A stretch of 64,000 nucleotides of DNA. Source: Bacteroides oleiciplenus YIT 12058. GTDB taxonomy: Bacteria; Bacteroidota; Bacteroidia; Bacteroidales; Bacteroidaceae. Of the stretch, positions 34,968-44,971 are shown in pieces (position 1 is the first letter of the stretch; the number at the start of each line of letters is the position of its first letter). Both the position numbers and the translations under genes were made by a program. The notes beneath the pieces were generated by a model, which was not told where the DNA came from, did no database searches, and saw nothing but the letters and a program-made list of their open reading frames with translations. The stretch spans positions 1 through 64,000 of the forward strand of contig NZ_JH992944.1 of NCBI RefSeq assembly GCF_000315485.1, read 5' to 3'.

Positions 34968-37124
34968 ATGAACAATCAAATTTGCATTATCGCGGAAAAG
35001 CCCAGCGTGGCACGCGAAATCGCCCGTATCGTGGGCGCAACGAAAAGAGAGGAAGGTTATTTGTCCGGCAACGGCTATGTGGTGACATGGACGTTCGGGC
35101 ATCTGGTACAACCCGCCATGCCTGACGGGTACGGGATAAAGGGTTTCCACCGTGAGAACCTGCCCGTTATCCCTCCCGTGTTTACACTCGTTCCCCGTCA
35201 GGTAAAGACGGCAAACGGCTATAAGCCGGATAACGATGTAGTGGCACAAATCAAGGTGATAGCCCGCCTGTTCCGTGAAAGCGACCGTATCATCGTGGGC
35301 ACGGATGCGGGTCGCGAAGGGGAGCTTATCTTCCGCTATCTGTATGAATATATCGGATGCGCCACCCCTTTCGACCGCCTCTGGATCAGCTCGCTGACCG
35401 ACAAGGCTATCCGTGAAGGATTGGAACATCTCGAAAGCGGCAACAAGTACGACAATCTCTACTATGCCGCCAAAGCAAGGAGCGAATGTGACTGGCTCGT
35501 GGGCTGCAACGGTACGCAGGCAATGACCATCGCTGCCGGACGTGGCACGTATTCCGTCGGACGGGTGCAGACACCCACGCTGGCGATGGTGTGCGAACGC
35601 TACTGGCAGAACAAGCGGTTCGTTCCGGAAGCGTTCCGGCAGGTGCATTTCGCCGTAAAGGGATGCACAGGCAGCGGGGGAAAGACAAATGAAAGAAAGG
35701 AAGGCCGTGAAAGGGCAAATGACGGAACCGACCCTGTTGTGAAATTTTCCTCCATCGAGAAATGGAAAGAGAAACAGCCTGCGGAGGATGCCTACAGGGC
35801 AATGCAGGCACAGCCGACGGCTACCATCACGAAAGTGGAACGCAAGGAAACCGTGCAGGAAGCCCCACTTTTGTATGATTTAACCACGCTCCAGAAGGAG
35901 GCGAACACCAAGCACGGGTTTTCAGCGGACAAGACGCTCTCCATTGCCCAAAAGCTCTATGAAGCGAAGCTGGTTACCTATCCGAGAACAGGTAGCCGCC
36001 ATATCCCCGAAGATGTGTTTGCCGAAATTCCCGCCCTGCTTTCCACGTTGAAAAAACACCCTGTATGGGGAGGTTATATCAGCCTTATGGGAGAGCCGAC
36101 ACACCGGAGCGTGGACGATGCCAAAATCACCGACCATCACGCGCTGCTCATTACGGACATGAAGCCTGTAAACCTTTCCAATGACGACATGACCGTCTAT
36201 AACATGATAGTGGGGCGTATGCTGGAAGCCTTCAGCGAGAAGTGCGTCAAGGACGTGACGACCGTCACCGCCGAATGTGGCGGCGTAACCTGCACAGTGA
36301 AAGGTTCCGTCATCAAACAGGGCGGATGGCGTAACGTGTTCGGTGAGGAAACGGAAGATGTGCAGCTCCCCGACTGGGCGGAAGGCGACACGCTGCCCGT
36401 ACAGGCGTGTTCCATTACCGAAGGGAAAACGAAGCCGAAGCCGCTGCATACGGAAGCCACCCTGCTCGCCGCTATGGAAACCTGCGGCAAGGACATAGAG
36501 GACGAGGTACTGTGCCAATCCCTGAAAGAGTGCGGTATCGGCACGCCTGCCACCCGTGCGGCAATTATCGAAACGCTGTTTTCCCGCGAGTACATGGTGC
36601 GGCAGAAGAAGCAGCTTGTGCCCACGGAGAAAGGGCTTGCCCTTTATTCGGTGGTGAAGGATATGCGCATAGCCGACGTGCAGATGACGGGCGAATGGGA
36701 ACAGGCGCTCGCACAGATTGAGAAAGGTGCGATGAGCGCCGACACGTTCCGCAAAGGGATTGAGGAATACACCACACAGATCACTTCCGAACTGCTTTCG
36801 TGCGACAAGCTGTTCTCGCACAAGGGTTCGGACTGCACCTGCCCCAAATGCAAGACGGGCAACATGCAGTTCTACGGCAAAGTGGTCCGCTGTGACAACC
36901 CTTCCTGCGCCCTTCCCGTTTTCCGCATCAAGGCAGGCAAAACGCTTTCCGACGGTGAGATTACGGAACTGCTCACAAACGGAAAAACGGGCCTGCTGAA
37001 AGGTTTCCAGAGCAAGCAGGGAAAGCCCTTCGACGCCATTGTCGCCTTTGACGCGGACTACAACACCACGTTCGTGTTCCCCGAAACAAAAAGGGGGACG
37101 AAACGCCCGCAGAAAAGAAAATAA
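34968..37124 (+). CDS. topB: Type IA DNA topoisomerase (topoisomerase III-like)
   Basis: The 718-residue enzyme relaxes or decatenates DNA through a 5' phosphotyrosine. The N-terminal TOPRIM domain starts CIIAEKPSVAREIARIVGA and has the acidic GTDAGREGELIFRY motif. The active-site motif VTYPRTGSRHIPED places the catalytic Tyr at about residue 338. A C-terminal zinc-ribbon-like motif is present (CTCPKCKTG ... CDNPSC, about 625-650). ICE-borne TopB homologues are thought to help replication or strand processing during transfer. A terminator follows at 37208. Confidence 0.93.
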   Translation: MNNQICIIAEKPSVAREIARIVGATKREEGYLSGNGYVVTWTFGHLVQPAMPDGYGIKGFHRENLPVIPPVFTLVPRQVKTANGYKPDNDVVAQIKVIARLFRESDRIIVGTDAGREGELIFRYLYEYIGCATPFDRLWISSLTDKAIREGLEHLESGNKYDNLYYAAKARSECDWLVGCNGTQAMTIAAGRGTYSVGRVQTPTLAMVCERYWQNKRFVPEAFRQVHFAVKGCTGSGGKTNERKEGRERANDGTDPVVKFSSIEKWKEKQPAEDAYRAMQAQPTATITKVERKETVQEAPLLYDLTTLQKEANTKHGFSADKTLSIAQKLYEAKLVTYPRTGSRHIPEDVFAEIPALLSTLKKHPVWGGYISLMGEPTHRSVDDAKITDHHALLITDMKPVNLSNDDMTVYNMIVGRMLEAFSEKCVKDVTTVTAECGGVTCTVKGSVIKQGGWRNVFGEETEDVQLPDWAEGDTLPVQACSITEGKTKPKPLHTEATLLAAMETCGKDIEDEVLCQSLKECGIGTPATRAAIIETLFSREYMVRQKKQLVPTEKGLALYSVVKDMRIADVQMTGEWEQALAQIEKGAMSADTFRKGIEEYTTQITSELLSCDKLFSHKGSDCTCPKCKTGNMQFYGKVVRCDNPSCALPVFRIKAGKTLSDGEITELLTNGKTGLLKGFQSKQGKPFDAIVAFDADYNTTFVFPETKRGTKRPQKRK

Positions 37125-37190
37125 TGCGTATATTCGCCACTGGTTCACAGTCATAAACCGTTCATACTACTCGATAGCGATACGTTTTAC

Positions 37191-37302
37191 CTGTGGATTT
37201 AGTGGTGGCACTTCGGGAGGGATACCCGGAGTGCTTTTTACATCTATACCTTATATATTATATCCTTTTCAATTCCTATCCATTTCCAAACCACTAAATC
37301 CA
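37191..37302. repeat. Long-range inverted repeat GGATTTAGTGG / CCACTAAATCC around a terminator
   Basis: GGATTTAGTGG at 37195-37205 and CCACTAAATCC at 37292-37302 can pair perfectly over 11 bp and enclose the topB terminator. The right copy lies 8 bp before the DUF1896 start. Confidence 0.6.
37208..37239 (+). terminator. Intrinsic terminator after topB
   Basis: GCACTTCGGG (37208-37217) pairs with CCCGGAGTGC (37225-37234) with one T-G pair, followed by TTTTT. Confidence 0.7.
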
Positions 37303-37309
37303 ACATTAT

Positions 37310-37750
37310 ATGAATGTAAAAGACAAGCCCACGGAGTTGTCCTATTACGGGCTGTACCTGCTGAACTACCTGAAAGAAAGCCATCCCGACAAGGCGGAGG
37401 ATGCCGGATTTGTCGCACAGCGCGCGGACGATGCCGCCGGAGTGTACGAACAGTCGCGTCGCGAAGGCTACCCGCCGGAAGGTGCGCACGAGCTGGCGAT
37501 GGCATCCCTGCTGAAAGACCTCCATTTCTCCAAGTACGACACGCTGCGCGATGTGCTAGCCACCGAATTTGAGGGTGAAATCAGCGAAGCGGATATTCCT
37601 GCCGCCGTGGACAAGCTGCTTCCCCTGCTCGACAATGTATTTTCCATTTACTCACTGACGGACGAGTTCGCCCAATCGTCCGGCTATGACCTGCTCTACA
37701 CCGAGCTGACCGGTGTGGTAGCCCTCTATCTCGAAGAATATGGCATTTAA
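37310..37750 (+). CDS. DUF1896 protein
   Basis: The 146-residue protein matches the DUF1896 family pattern: ELSYYGLYLLNYLKESHPD near the start, then RREGYPPEGAHELAM, and an acidic helical C-terminus. Such genes regularly precede the large methylase/helicase gene in Bacteroidales ICEs. The start of that gene overlaps its stop by 11 bases. Function unknown. Confidence 0.8.
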   Translation: MNVKDKPTELSYYGLYLLNYLKESHPDKAEDAGFVAQRADDAAGVYEQSRREGYPPEGAHELAMASLLKDLHFSKYDTLRDVLATEFEGEISEADIPAAVDKLLPLLDNVFSIYSLTDEFAQSSGYDLLYTELTGVVALYLEEYGI

Positions 37751-40700
37751 CCGCAAAGCCAAGTTACGGGACAACATCGAGGCGATACGGACGGCATTTG
37801 CATTGGAAAAGGCAGGCAGGGCGGCTGCTCCCGCAGAACGGGAGGTGCTGGAACGCTACTGCGGTTTCGGAGGGTTGAAGTGCATCCTCAACCCTGCGGG
37901 CGAACTGACCGATGCCGTCCATTGGGCGAAGAGCGACCTCGACCTGTTTCCCCTGACGGTGGAGCTTCACCGTCTGATCCGTGAGAACAGCAGGGACGAA
38001 CGGGAATACAAAGACTACGTCAGTTCCCTGAAAAGTTCCGTGCTGACGGCATTTTATACACCGCCGGAGATTGTTGCCGCCATTGCCGATGTGCTGCATG
38101 AGAACCATGTCACCCCCGAACATATCCTTGACCCGTCGGCGGGGCAAGGAGCTTTCATTTCCGCCTTCAGCCGGAACGCGCCAAAAACGGAAACAATGGC
38201 GTTTGAAAAAGACCGGCTTACGGGCAAGATACTCTCATTGCTCCATCCCGGAGATAAAATACGGATGGAGGGATTCGAGAAAATGGAGCAACCGTTCAAC
38301 GGGCATTTCGATGTGGTGTCCTCCAATATCCCTTTCGGAGATATGAAGGTGTTCGACCCTGCATTTTCAAACAGCAAGGATGCCGCCCGTCAGCAGGCAT
38401 CGCAAAGCATCCACAATTATTTCTTCCTGAAAGGTGTCGATGCGCTCCGTGAAGGCGGTGTGTTGGCTTTCATCACGTCGCAAGGTGTGCTTAACTCCCC
38501 GCAGAACGAGAACATACGCCGTTATCTGGTGGAACATTGCGACCTCGTGTCATCCGTCCGCCTGCCCAACAACCTTTTCACCGGCTATGCGGGAACGGAA
38601 GTAGGCAGTGACCTGATTGTCTTGCAGAAAAACTCAAACAAGCAGGTCATCTCCCGACGGGAGGAAGCCTTCATCCGGACGGAAAAGCAACCGGACGGAA
38701 CTTGGCAGAACCTGAACCTGCTGCATAGTGGAAATATCGTCCATACCTCGGCAAAGGTGGACACCGACCCCTACGGCAAACCTGCCGTCATTTACAATTT
38801 TGAGGGCAGTATGGAGGAAATGGCTGCCAAATTGAGGTTCTTCCTTATACAAGACGTGTGGGAGCACCTCAGTTATGACCTGTACCATAACCATGCCTTG
38901 CAGAAAGAAAATTCCCAAAAACAGAACCCCGGCAGGGAACAGCCACAGCCACAAACGGGAGAACAGCCACAAACGCCCTTGCAGGAACAGACGGCAACCT
39001 CTTTGGCGGCAAACACCGGACAGGAGGACACCGGAGGGAAGAACGCCGCACCTGTAATGTCGCTGTATGACCTGTTCGGCTTCACCGAAGCGGAACGGAA
39101 GCAGGCGCAAAGCGGCGTGAAAGCAAAGAAAAAGATTTCCAAGCGACCGAAAAAGGCGGCTCCCGTACAGAAAAGCCTTTTCGGGCAGCCGGAAAAGAAG
39201 CCGGAAGAGAAGCGGCAGGAAGCGGTAACGGAAAAGCCTGCGGTGCAAACCAATCCCGAAGAGGTGTACGCCGCCATCAATTGGGAGAACAACCCGCCCA
39301 TCAACGGTTTCTACGAAACCATGATGAACCTGACTCCCGAACGGCGGGCGCAGCTACGGCAGAAAGCCGAAGTACACCGTGAGGCGAAAGCCACAAGAGA
39401 AGCTGCTCCCGGACAATGGGACGGACAAAGAAGCGGACAAGGTAACGAGCAACGGAACGGGCAAGGAAACGGAACGGGGCAGCCTACGGACAAGGAAACG
39501 CTATCGAAAGTACCTCCCGTCAGGCGGACCGGTAAACAGACCGGGACAGACTTCGGCGAAAGACCCGCCTATCCTGTATTCAACGCCGTTGAAGAGGACA
39601 TGAACCGCCGCATAGCGGAGGTGGAAAGCCGGATACAGGCGGAAGAAGCTGCCCTGACGGAAGAACAGCGACAGCAGAAAAGGGAGGAAGAGATGCAACC
39701 GCGCCCGTTCTCCCGTCCATTGGAACGCCATCTGCGTGAAGGCTCGCTGGTGAGGGAATATACCGCCGGAACCCGCTACCAGATAGGCGTGCTGAAAGGC
39801 GTGACCCGTTACGGGGCTACCTTCCAGCCGCTCGACTTGGATGACAGGCAAAAAGAGAAGGCACTCCTTTACATCAGCCTGCGTGACGCCTACCAACGGC
39901 TTTATACCAGCGAAGCGGAAAAGCGGGAAGAGAACAAGGACTGGCGCAGCCACCTGAACACCCATTATGACGAGTTCCTCATGCGTTACGGCCACCTGAA
40001 CGCCAGGCAGAACGTGCAACTCGTGCTTATGGACGCTTCGGGGCGTGACGCGCTCGCACTGGAACGGGAGGAAAACGGGCAGTTCCTCAAAGCGGATATT
40101 TTCGACCGCCCCGTGTCGTTTGCCACCCAAGAGCTGACGCATACCGGCACGCCCGAAGAGGCATTGTCCGCCTCGCTGAACAAGTTCGGAAAGGTGGATC
40201 TGCCCTATATGCAGTCGCTCACAGGCAGCAGTGCCGAAGAATTGACCGATGCCCTGAAAGGACGCATCTACTTCAATCCCCTGCAGGACGGCTACGAGAT
40301 AAGGGACCGCTTCATCGCCGGAAACGTCGTGCAGAAAACAGAGGATATGGTCCGGTGGATGAAGGACAACGAAGCGGAAGGCAGGGAAAACCCGATGAGA
40401 CAGGCGGCGGAAGAGTCGCTTGCCGCCCTGCGGGATGCGATGCCCCGCCCGATAACCTTCGACGAGCTGGACTTCAATTTCGGCGAACGCTGGATACCGA
40501 CCGGAATCTACTCGGCCTATATGTCGATGCTGTACGGCACGGCGGTAAAGATAGGCTACTCGGAGAGTCTGGACGAATTTTCCGCCCACTGCGCCTCCAC
40601 CAACGCCAAGATTACCGAGCAATATGCCGTCAAGGGGTACTACAAGAAGTATGACGGCATGAACCTGCTGAAACACGCCCTGCACAACACCGTGCCGGAC

Positions 40701-43613
40701 ATGATGAAGAGCATCGGCAAGGATGCAAACAACAACGACATCAAGGTGCGCGACAGCGAGGGCATACAGCTTGCCAACAGCAAGATTGACGAGATACGCG
40801 GCGGCTTCACCGACTGGCTGGAAGCGCAGTCGCCGGAGTTCAAGCAGCGGCTCGCCGACCTGTACAACCGCAAGTTCAACTGCTACGTGCGACCGAGGTA
40901 TGACGGCTCGCACCAGACCTTCCCCGGCCTCGACCTGAAAGGGCTGGAACGGAAGTACGGCATCAAGGATATATACGGCAGCCAGAAGGACTGCGTATGG
41001 ATGGCGCTGCTGAACGGGGGCGCGATTTGCGACCACGAGGTGGGCACGGGCAAAACCCTGATAATGTGCATCATCGCCCATGAAATGAAACGGCTGGGGC
41101 TGGCGCACAAACCGATTATCACGGGGTTGAAAGCGAATGTGGCGGAGATAGCGGAGTGCTACCGCACGGCATACCCCCATGCCCGCATCCTCTACGCTTC
41201 GGAGAAGGATTTCTCCACACAGAACCGTGTGAAGTTCTTCAACAATATCAAGAACAACGACTATGACTGTATCATCATGTCGCACGACCAGTTCGGCAAG
41301 ATACCGCAGTCGCCCGAAATGCAGGAACGTATCCTGCAAGCGGAACTGGACACCGTGGAAGAGAATCTGGAAGTGATGCGTAAGCAGGGCAAGGACGTGT
41401 CGCGCGGGATGCTGAGAGGGCTGGAAGTGCGCAAGTACAACCTTGAAGCAAAGCTGGAAAAGGTGGAATATGCCATCCGAACGCGCACGGACGACGTGGC
41501 GGACTTCGGGCAGATGGGCATCGACCATATCCTGCTGGACGAGAGCCACCAGATGAAGAACCTTACATTCAACACCCGGCACGACCGTGTGGCGGGGCTG
41601 GGAAACAGCGAGGGGAGCCAGAAAGCCCTGAACATGCTGTTCGCCATCCGTACCATACAGGAACGGTCGGGAAAGGATTTGGGGGCGACGTTCCTTTCCG
41701 GTACGACCATCTCCAACTCCCTGACGGAACTGTACCTGCTGTTCAAGTACCTGCGCCCGAAGGAACTGGAACGGCAGGACATCCGCTGCTTCGACGCATG
41801 GGCTGCCATCTTCGCCAAGAAGACGACCGACTTCGAGTTCAACGTGACCAACAACGTGGTGCAGAAGGAACGCTTCCGCTACTTCATCAAAGTGCCGGAG
41901 CTGGCGGCGTTCTACAACGAGATTACCGATTACCGCACGGCTCAGGACGTGGGCGTGGACCGACCGGAGAAGAACGAGATACTCTACGACATCGACCCCA
42001 CGCCACAGCAGGAGGAGTTTATAGAAAAGCTCATGGAGTTCGCCCGGACGGGTGACGCCACGATATTGGGACGTGAAAAGCTATCCGACTCGGAAGAGAA
42101 GGCGAAGATGCTCATTGCCACCGATTACGCCCGCAAGATGGCACTCGATATGCGCATGATTGCCCCGGACAAGTACGAAGACCACCCGGACAACAAGGCG
42201 AGCCATTGCGCCCGGAAGATAGCGGAATACTACCATAAATTCGACGCACAGAAAGGCACACAGTTCGTCTTTTCGGATCTGGGCACGTACCATGCCGGAG
42301 AATGGAACGTGTACAGCGAGATAAAGCGCAAGCTCATGGAAGACCACGGTATCCCCGCCGGTGAGATACGCTTCATTCAGGAGTGCAAGACGGAGAAGGC
42401 ACGCAAGGCGGTGATAGACGCCATGAACGAGGGGAAAGTGCGTGTGTTGTTCGGCTCCACGAGTATGCTCGGCACGGGGGTGAACGCACAGAAAAGGGCG
42501 GTGGCGGTGCATCATCTTGACACACCGTGGCGGCCGTCCGACCTGCAACAGCGGGACGGGCGGGCGGTGCGCAAGGGCAATGAAATTGCCAAACTCTTTG
42601 CCGATAACAAGGTGGACATCATCATCTATGCCACCAAGAAAACGCTGGACAGCTACAAGTTCAACCTGCTGCATTGCAAGCAGACCTTCATCTCGCAGCT
42701 CAAAAGCGGTGCGATGGGTGCGCGTACCATCGACGAGGGGGCTGCGGACGAGAAAAGCGGCATGAACTTCTCGGAGTACATGGCTATCCTTTCGGGCAAC
42801 ACCGACCTGCTGGACAAGGCGAAACTCGACAAGAAGATAGCGGCTCTGGAAAGCGAACGCAAGACTTTCGGCAAGTCGAGGAATGAGGCGGAAAACACGC
42901 TGCGCTCGAAAACGGCGGAGATAGCGAACAACCAAGCGGTGATAGCCAACATGAGCGCCGATTACGAAGCCTTCAACAGCCGTATGCAGACTGACGGGGA
43001 CGGCAGACGGCTGAACCCGCTCCGTCTGGACGACTTCAAACCCACGGACGAGAAGAGCATCGGGGCACGGTTGCAGGAAATAGCGAAGAACGCCACCACG
43101 GGCGGCGCTTACCAGCGCATCGGCGAGCTGTACGGCTTCCCCGTTAAGGTAATGAGCGAAACCGCCCTGAAAGACGGACTGGCATTTATTCAGAACAAGT
43201 TCGTGATTGAAGGGAACTATAAATACACCTACAATAACGGTGCAGTGGCGATGGCAGACACCAAAGCCGCCGCCATGAACTTCTTCAATGCGATGGAAAA
43301 AATACCCGGCACTATCGAACAATACAGGGAGAAGAATTTCGCCTTGGAGAAGGACCTGCCCGTCCTGCAGGAAATGGCGGGAAAGACATGGAAGAAGGAA
43401 GAGGAACTGAAACGGTTGAAGACGGAAGCGGCGGCACTGGACCGCAAGATACAGCTTGAACTGACACCGCCCACGCCACCGGCACAGCAGGAAAAGGAGG
43501 TGACGACGGAAATGCCGCATCCGGCAGTTTCGCCACCCTCTTTTTCGGAACGTGTGCCTGTTGCCACGCTGACAGAAGAAAGGAAGGAACAAGGCAGGGG
43601 GATGAAAATGTAA
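37740..43613 (+). CDS. Giant N6-methylase/SNF2-like helicase fusion (1957 aa)
   Basis: The N-terminal part has a class I methyltransferase motif I, ILDPSAGQGAFISAF (about residues 129-143), and the motif IV position as SSNIPFGD (about 196), a variant of the usual N-P-P-F/Y, so methylation activity is uncertain. A proline/glutamine-rich linker spans about 390-640. The C-terminal half is an SF2 helicase: HEVGTGKTLIMCII (Walker A, about 1099), ILLDESHQMKN (DExH-type, about 1268) and QQRDGRAVRKGNE (motif VI, about 1603), then a coiled coil near 1700. Such 1800-2100-residue proteins are a hallmark of Bacteroidales ICEs, and may protect or remodel element DNA. A strong terminator follows. Confidence 0.88.
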   Translation: MAFNRKAKLRDNIEAIRTAFALEKAGRAAAPAEREVLERYCGFGGLKCILNPAGELTDAVHWAKSDLDLFPLTVELHRLIRENSRDEREYKDYVSSLKSSVLTAFYTPPEIVAAIADVLHENHVTPEHILDPSAGQGAFISAFSRNAPKTETMAFEKDRLTGKILSLLHPGDKIRMEGFEKMEQPFNGHFDVVSSNIPFGDMKVFDPAFSNSKDAARQQASQSIHNYFFLKGVDALREGGVLAFITSQGVLNSPQNENIRRYLVEHCDLVSSVRLPNNLFTGYAGTEVGSDLIVLQKNSNKQVISRREEAFIRTEKQPDGTWQNLNLLHSGNIVHTSAKVDTDPYGKPAVIYNFEGSMEEMAAKLRFFLIQDVWEHLSYDLYHNHALQKENSQKQNPGREQPQPQTGEQPQTPLQEQTATSLAANTGQEDTGGKNAAPVMSLYDLFGFTEAERKQAQSGVKAKKKISKRPKKAAPVQKSLFGQPEKKPEEKRQEAVTEKPAVQTNPEEVYAAINWENNPPINGFYETMMNLTPERRAQLRQKAEVHREAKATREAAPGQWDGQRSGQGNEQRNGQGNGTGQPTDKETLSKVPPVRRTGKQTGTDFGERPAYPVFNAVEEDMNRRIAEVESRIQAEEAALTEEQRQQKREEEMQPRPFSRPLERHLREGSLVREYTAGTRYQIGVLKGVTRYGATFQPLDLDDRQKEKALLYISLRDAYQRLYTSEAEKREENKDWRSHLNTHYDEFLMRYGHLNARQNVQLVLMDASGRDALALEREENGQFLKADIFDRPVSFATQELTHTGTPEEALSASLNKFGKVDLPYMQSLTGSSAEELTDALKGRIYFNPLQDGYEIRDRFIAGNVVQKTEDMVRWMKDNEAEGRENPMRQAAEESLAALRDAMPRPITFDELDFNFGERWIPTGIYSAYMSMLYGTAVKIGYSESLDEFSAHCASTNAKITEQYAVKGYYKKYDGMNLLKHALHNTVPDMMKSIGKDANNNDIKVRDSEGIQLANSKIDEIRGGFTDWLEAQSPEFKQRLADLYNRKFNCYVRPRYDGSHQTFPGLDLKGLERKYGIKDIYGSQKDCVWMALLNGGAICDHEVGTGKTLIMCIIAHEMKRLGLAHKPIITGLKANVAEIAECYRTAYPHARILYASEKDFSTQNRVKFFNNIKNNDYDCIIMSHDQFGKIPQSPEMQERILQAELDTVEENLEVMRKQGKDVSRGMLRGLEVRKYNLEAKLEKVEYAIRTRTDDVADFGQMGIDHILLDESHQMKNLTFNTRHDRVAGLGNSEGSQKALNMLFAIRTIQERSGKDLGATFLSGTTISNSLTELYLLFKYLRPKELERQDIRCFDAWAAIFAKKTTDFEFNVTNNVVQKERFRYFIKVPELAAFYNEITDYRTAQDVGVDRPEKNEILYDIDPTPQQEEFIEKLMEFARTGDATILGREKLSDSEEKAKMLIATDYARKMALDMRMIAPDKYEDHPDNKASHCARKIAEYYHKFDAQKGTQFVFSDLGTYHAGEWNVYSEIKRKLMEDHGIPAGEIRFIQECKTEKARKAVIDAMNEGKVRVLFGSTSMLGTGVNAQKRAVAVHHLDTPWRPSDLQQRDGRAVRKGNEIAKLFADNKVDIIIYATKKTLDSYKFNLLHCKQTFISQLKSGAMGARTIDEGAADEKSGMNFSEYMAILSGNTDLLDKAKLDKKIAALESERKTFGKSRNEAENTLRSKTAEIANNQAVIANMSADYEAFNSRMQTDGDGRRLNPLRLDDFKPTDEKSIGARLQEIAKNATTGGAYQRIGELYGFPVKVMSETALKDGLAFIQNKFVIEGNYKYTYNNGAVAMADTKAAAMNFFNAMEKIPGTIEQYREKNFALEKDLPVLQEMAGKTWKKEEELKRLKTEAAALDRKIQLELTPPTPPAQQEKEVTTEMPHPAVSPPSFSERVPVATLTEERKEQGRGMKM

Positions 43614-43618
43614 AAAAG

Positions 43619-43656
43619 GTGACGGTAGTTTCAGACAGACTACCGTCACTTTTTTT
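43619..43656 (+). terminator. Intrinsic terminator after the methylase/helicase gene
   Basis: GTGACGGTAGT (43619-43629) pairs perfectly with ACTACCGTCAC (43639-43649) and is followed by seven T. Confidence 0.85.
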
Positions 43657-43823
43657 GTATGGCTGCCTCTTTGTATCGCCGTCTTTTTATATCATTGCCG
43701 GACAAATATCCTTTCGTGTTCTTTATAACTTCCTCACATACTTTACTTTGCATCCCTAAACTTTCCCGTCGGCGCGGCTGTTTCAGGGCATACGCAGGAT
43801 GCGGAACTAAAAATCAGAGTATT

Positions 43824-44936
43824 ATGGATGGAAAAGAAAAGAATGGAGAGGTGGCGGCAGCCATGAAAATACCGGATTTGACATCTTATATGCAGGCGGT
43901 GATTGAACAGTTGGAAGCGGACAAAAAGCGTTCGGCGGTACACACATACACGTATGCGCTGAAATCCGTTACGGAGTTTTACGGAGGTGAAGGCACACCG
44001 ATGCCGGTGGATGAAGTCTTTACTCCGGGCAGGTTGAAGGAGTATGAGGAATGGATGAAGCTGGAAGGAATGAGAAAGAAAAACGGAGAGCCGAAAGGAT
44101 TGAGTTTGAATACTATCTCGACCTATATGCGGAACCTGAAAGCGGTGTACAACCGGCTTGCCGATGAAAAGGTGCTGCCCTATCAGTCGAAGCTGTTTGA
44201 TGATGTCTATACGAAAGTGGAGTCGCAGACCAAGCGGGCACTGGAGGCGGAACAGATGAGCACGCTGCTACACGCCGATATGGAGGAACTGCCCAAAGGC
44301 GTGCGGTGCGCACTGGCTTATTTCGTGCTGATGTTCCTGTTCCGGGGGATGCCATTCATCGACCTTGCCTACCTGCGCAAGCAGGATGTGAAAGGGAAAT
44401 GTATCGTATATAGCCGCCACAAGACGGGACGGCAGATGACAGTGCGCATCCCCAAAGAAGCGGAAGAACTGATGGAAGAGTTCAGAAATAAGAATACCGG
44501 TTCCATCTACCTGTTCCCGATTCTGGATGAAGAAAACGGGAAAGGAGGATGGAGTAAAAGAGATGGACAAGGCAGGAAGGACGGGCAAGGTGGAGATAAC
44601 GGGAGAGATAGAAGCAGCGGGAAGGTGAAGAAAGACAAGGAGCTGTATATGGACTACCTTCGGGCGCTCCGCAACTTCAACCTGAAACTGGGAAAGATAG
44701 CGGCGTTGCTGCTGCCCGGCGTGAAACTCAGCTCGTACACGCCCCGGCATACATGGGCGACGCTGGCATTTCATTCCGGCGTAAGCATCGGCATCATCTG
44801 CAAGGCATTGGGACACTCGTCCATCAAGGTGACGGAAACCTACCTGAAACCTTTCGAGAATGAAAAGGTGGATGCAGCCAATGACGAACTGATAATCTCG
44901 GTTACAGCCTGTAACGGGGAAAAGAAAGTAGCATGA
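43824..44936 (+). CDS. Tyrosine recombinase of the fimbrial island (putative invertase)
   Basis: From the ATG at 43824 the protein has 370 residues; an open frame extends to 43659 without family support. It has a SAM-like core-binding domain (about 18-120: HTYTYALKSVTEFYGGEG) and a catalytic domain with FLFRGMPFIDLAYLRKQD, SRHKTG, SYTPRHTWATL (H-x-x-R), LGHSSIKVTETYLKPF (His and Tyr). It lacks the Arm-type domain of the ICE integrases. A low-complexity Gly/Lys insert lies near residue 250. Recombinases of this shape next to Bacteroides surface loci often invert promoters, and palindromic inverted sites flank the region just downstream. That function is inference. Confidence 0.82.
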   Translation: MDGKEKNGEVAAAMKIPDLTSYMQAVIEQLEADKKRSAVHTYTYALKSVTEFYGGEGTPMPVDEVFTPGRLKEYEEWMKLEGMRKKNGEPKGLSLNTISTYMRNLKAVYNRLADEKVLPYQSKLFDDVYTKVESQTKRALEAEQMSTLLHADMEELPKGVRCALAYFVLMFLFRGMPFIDLAYLRKQDVKGKCIVYSRHKTGRQMTVRIPKEAEELMEEFRNKNTGSIYLFPILDEENGKGGWSKRDGQGRKDGQGGDNGRDRSSGKVKKDKELYMDYLRALRNFNLKLGKIAALLLPGVKLSSYTPRHTWATLAFHSGVSIGIICKALGHSSIKVTETYLKPFENEKVDAANDELIISVTACNGEKKVA

Positions 44937-44971
44937 AAATGCCGTGTAACGGCTGCTCCGGTAGGGGAAGA

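Noticed and set aside
39501..41582. 693-residue open frame on the minus strand inside the methylase/helicase gene
   Set aside because: It is antisense to clear helicase motifs, has no recognisable domain and results from GC-rich codon use. The same holds for 42081-43649 and 35922-37154.
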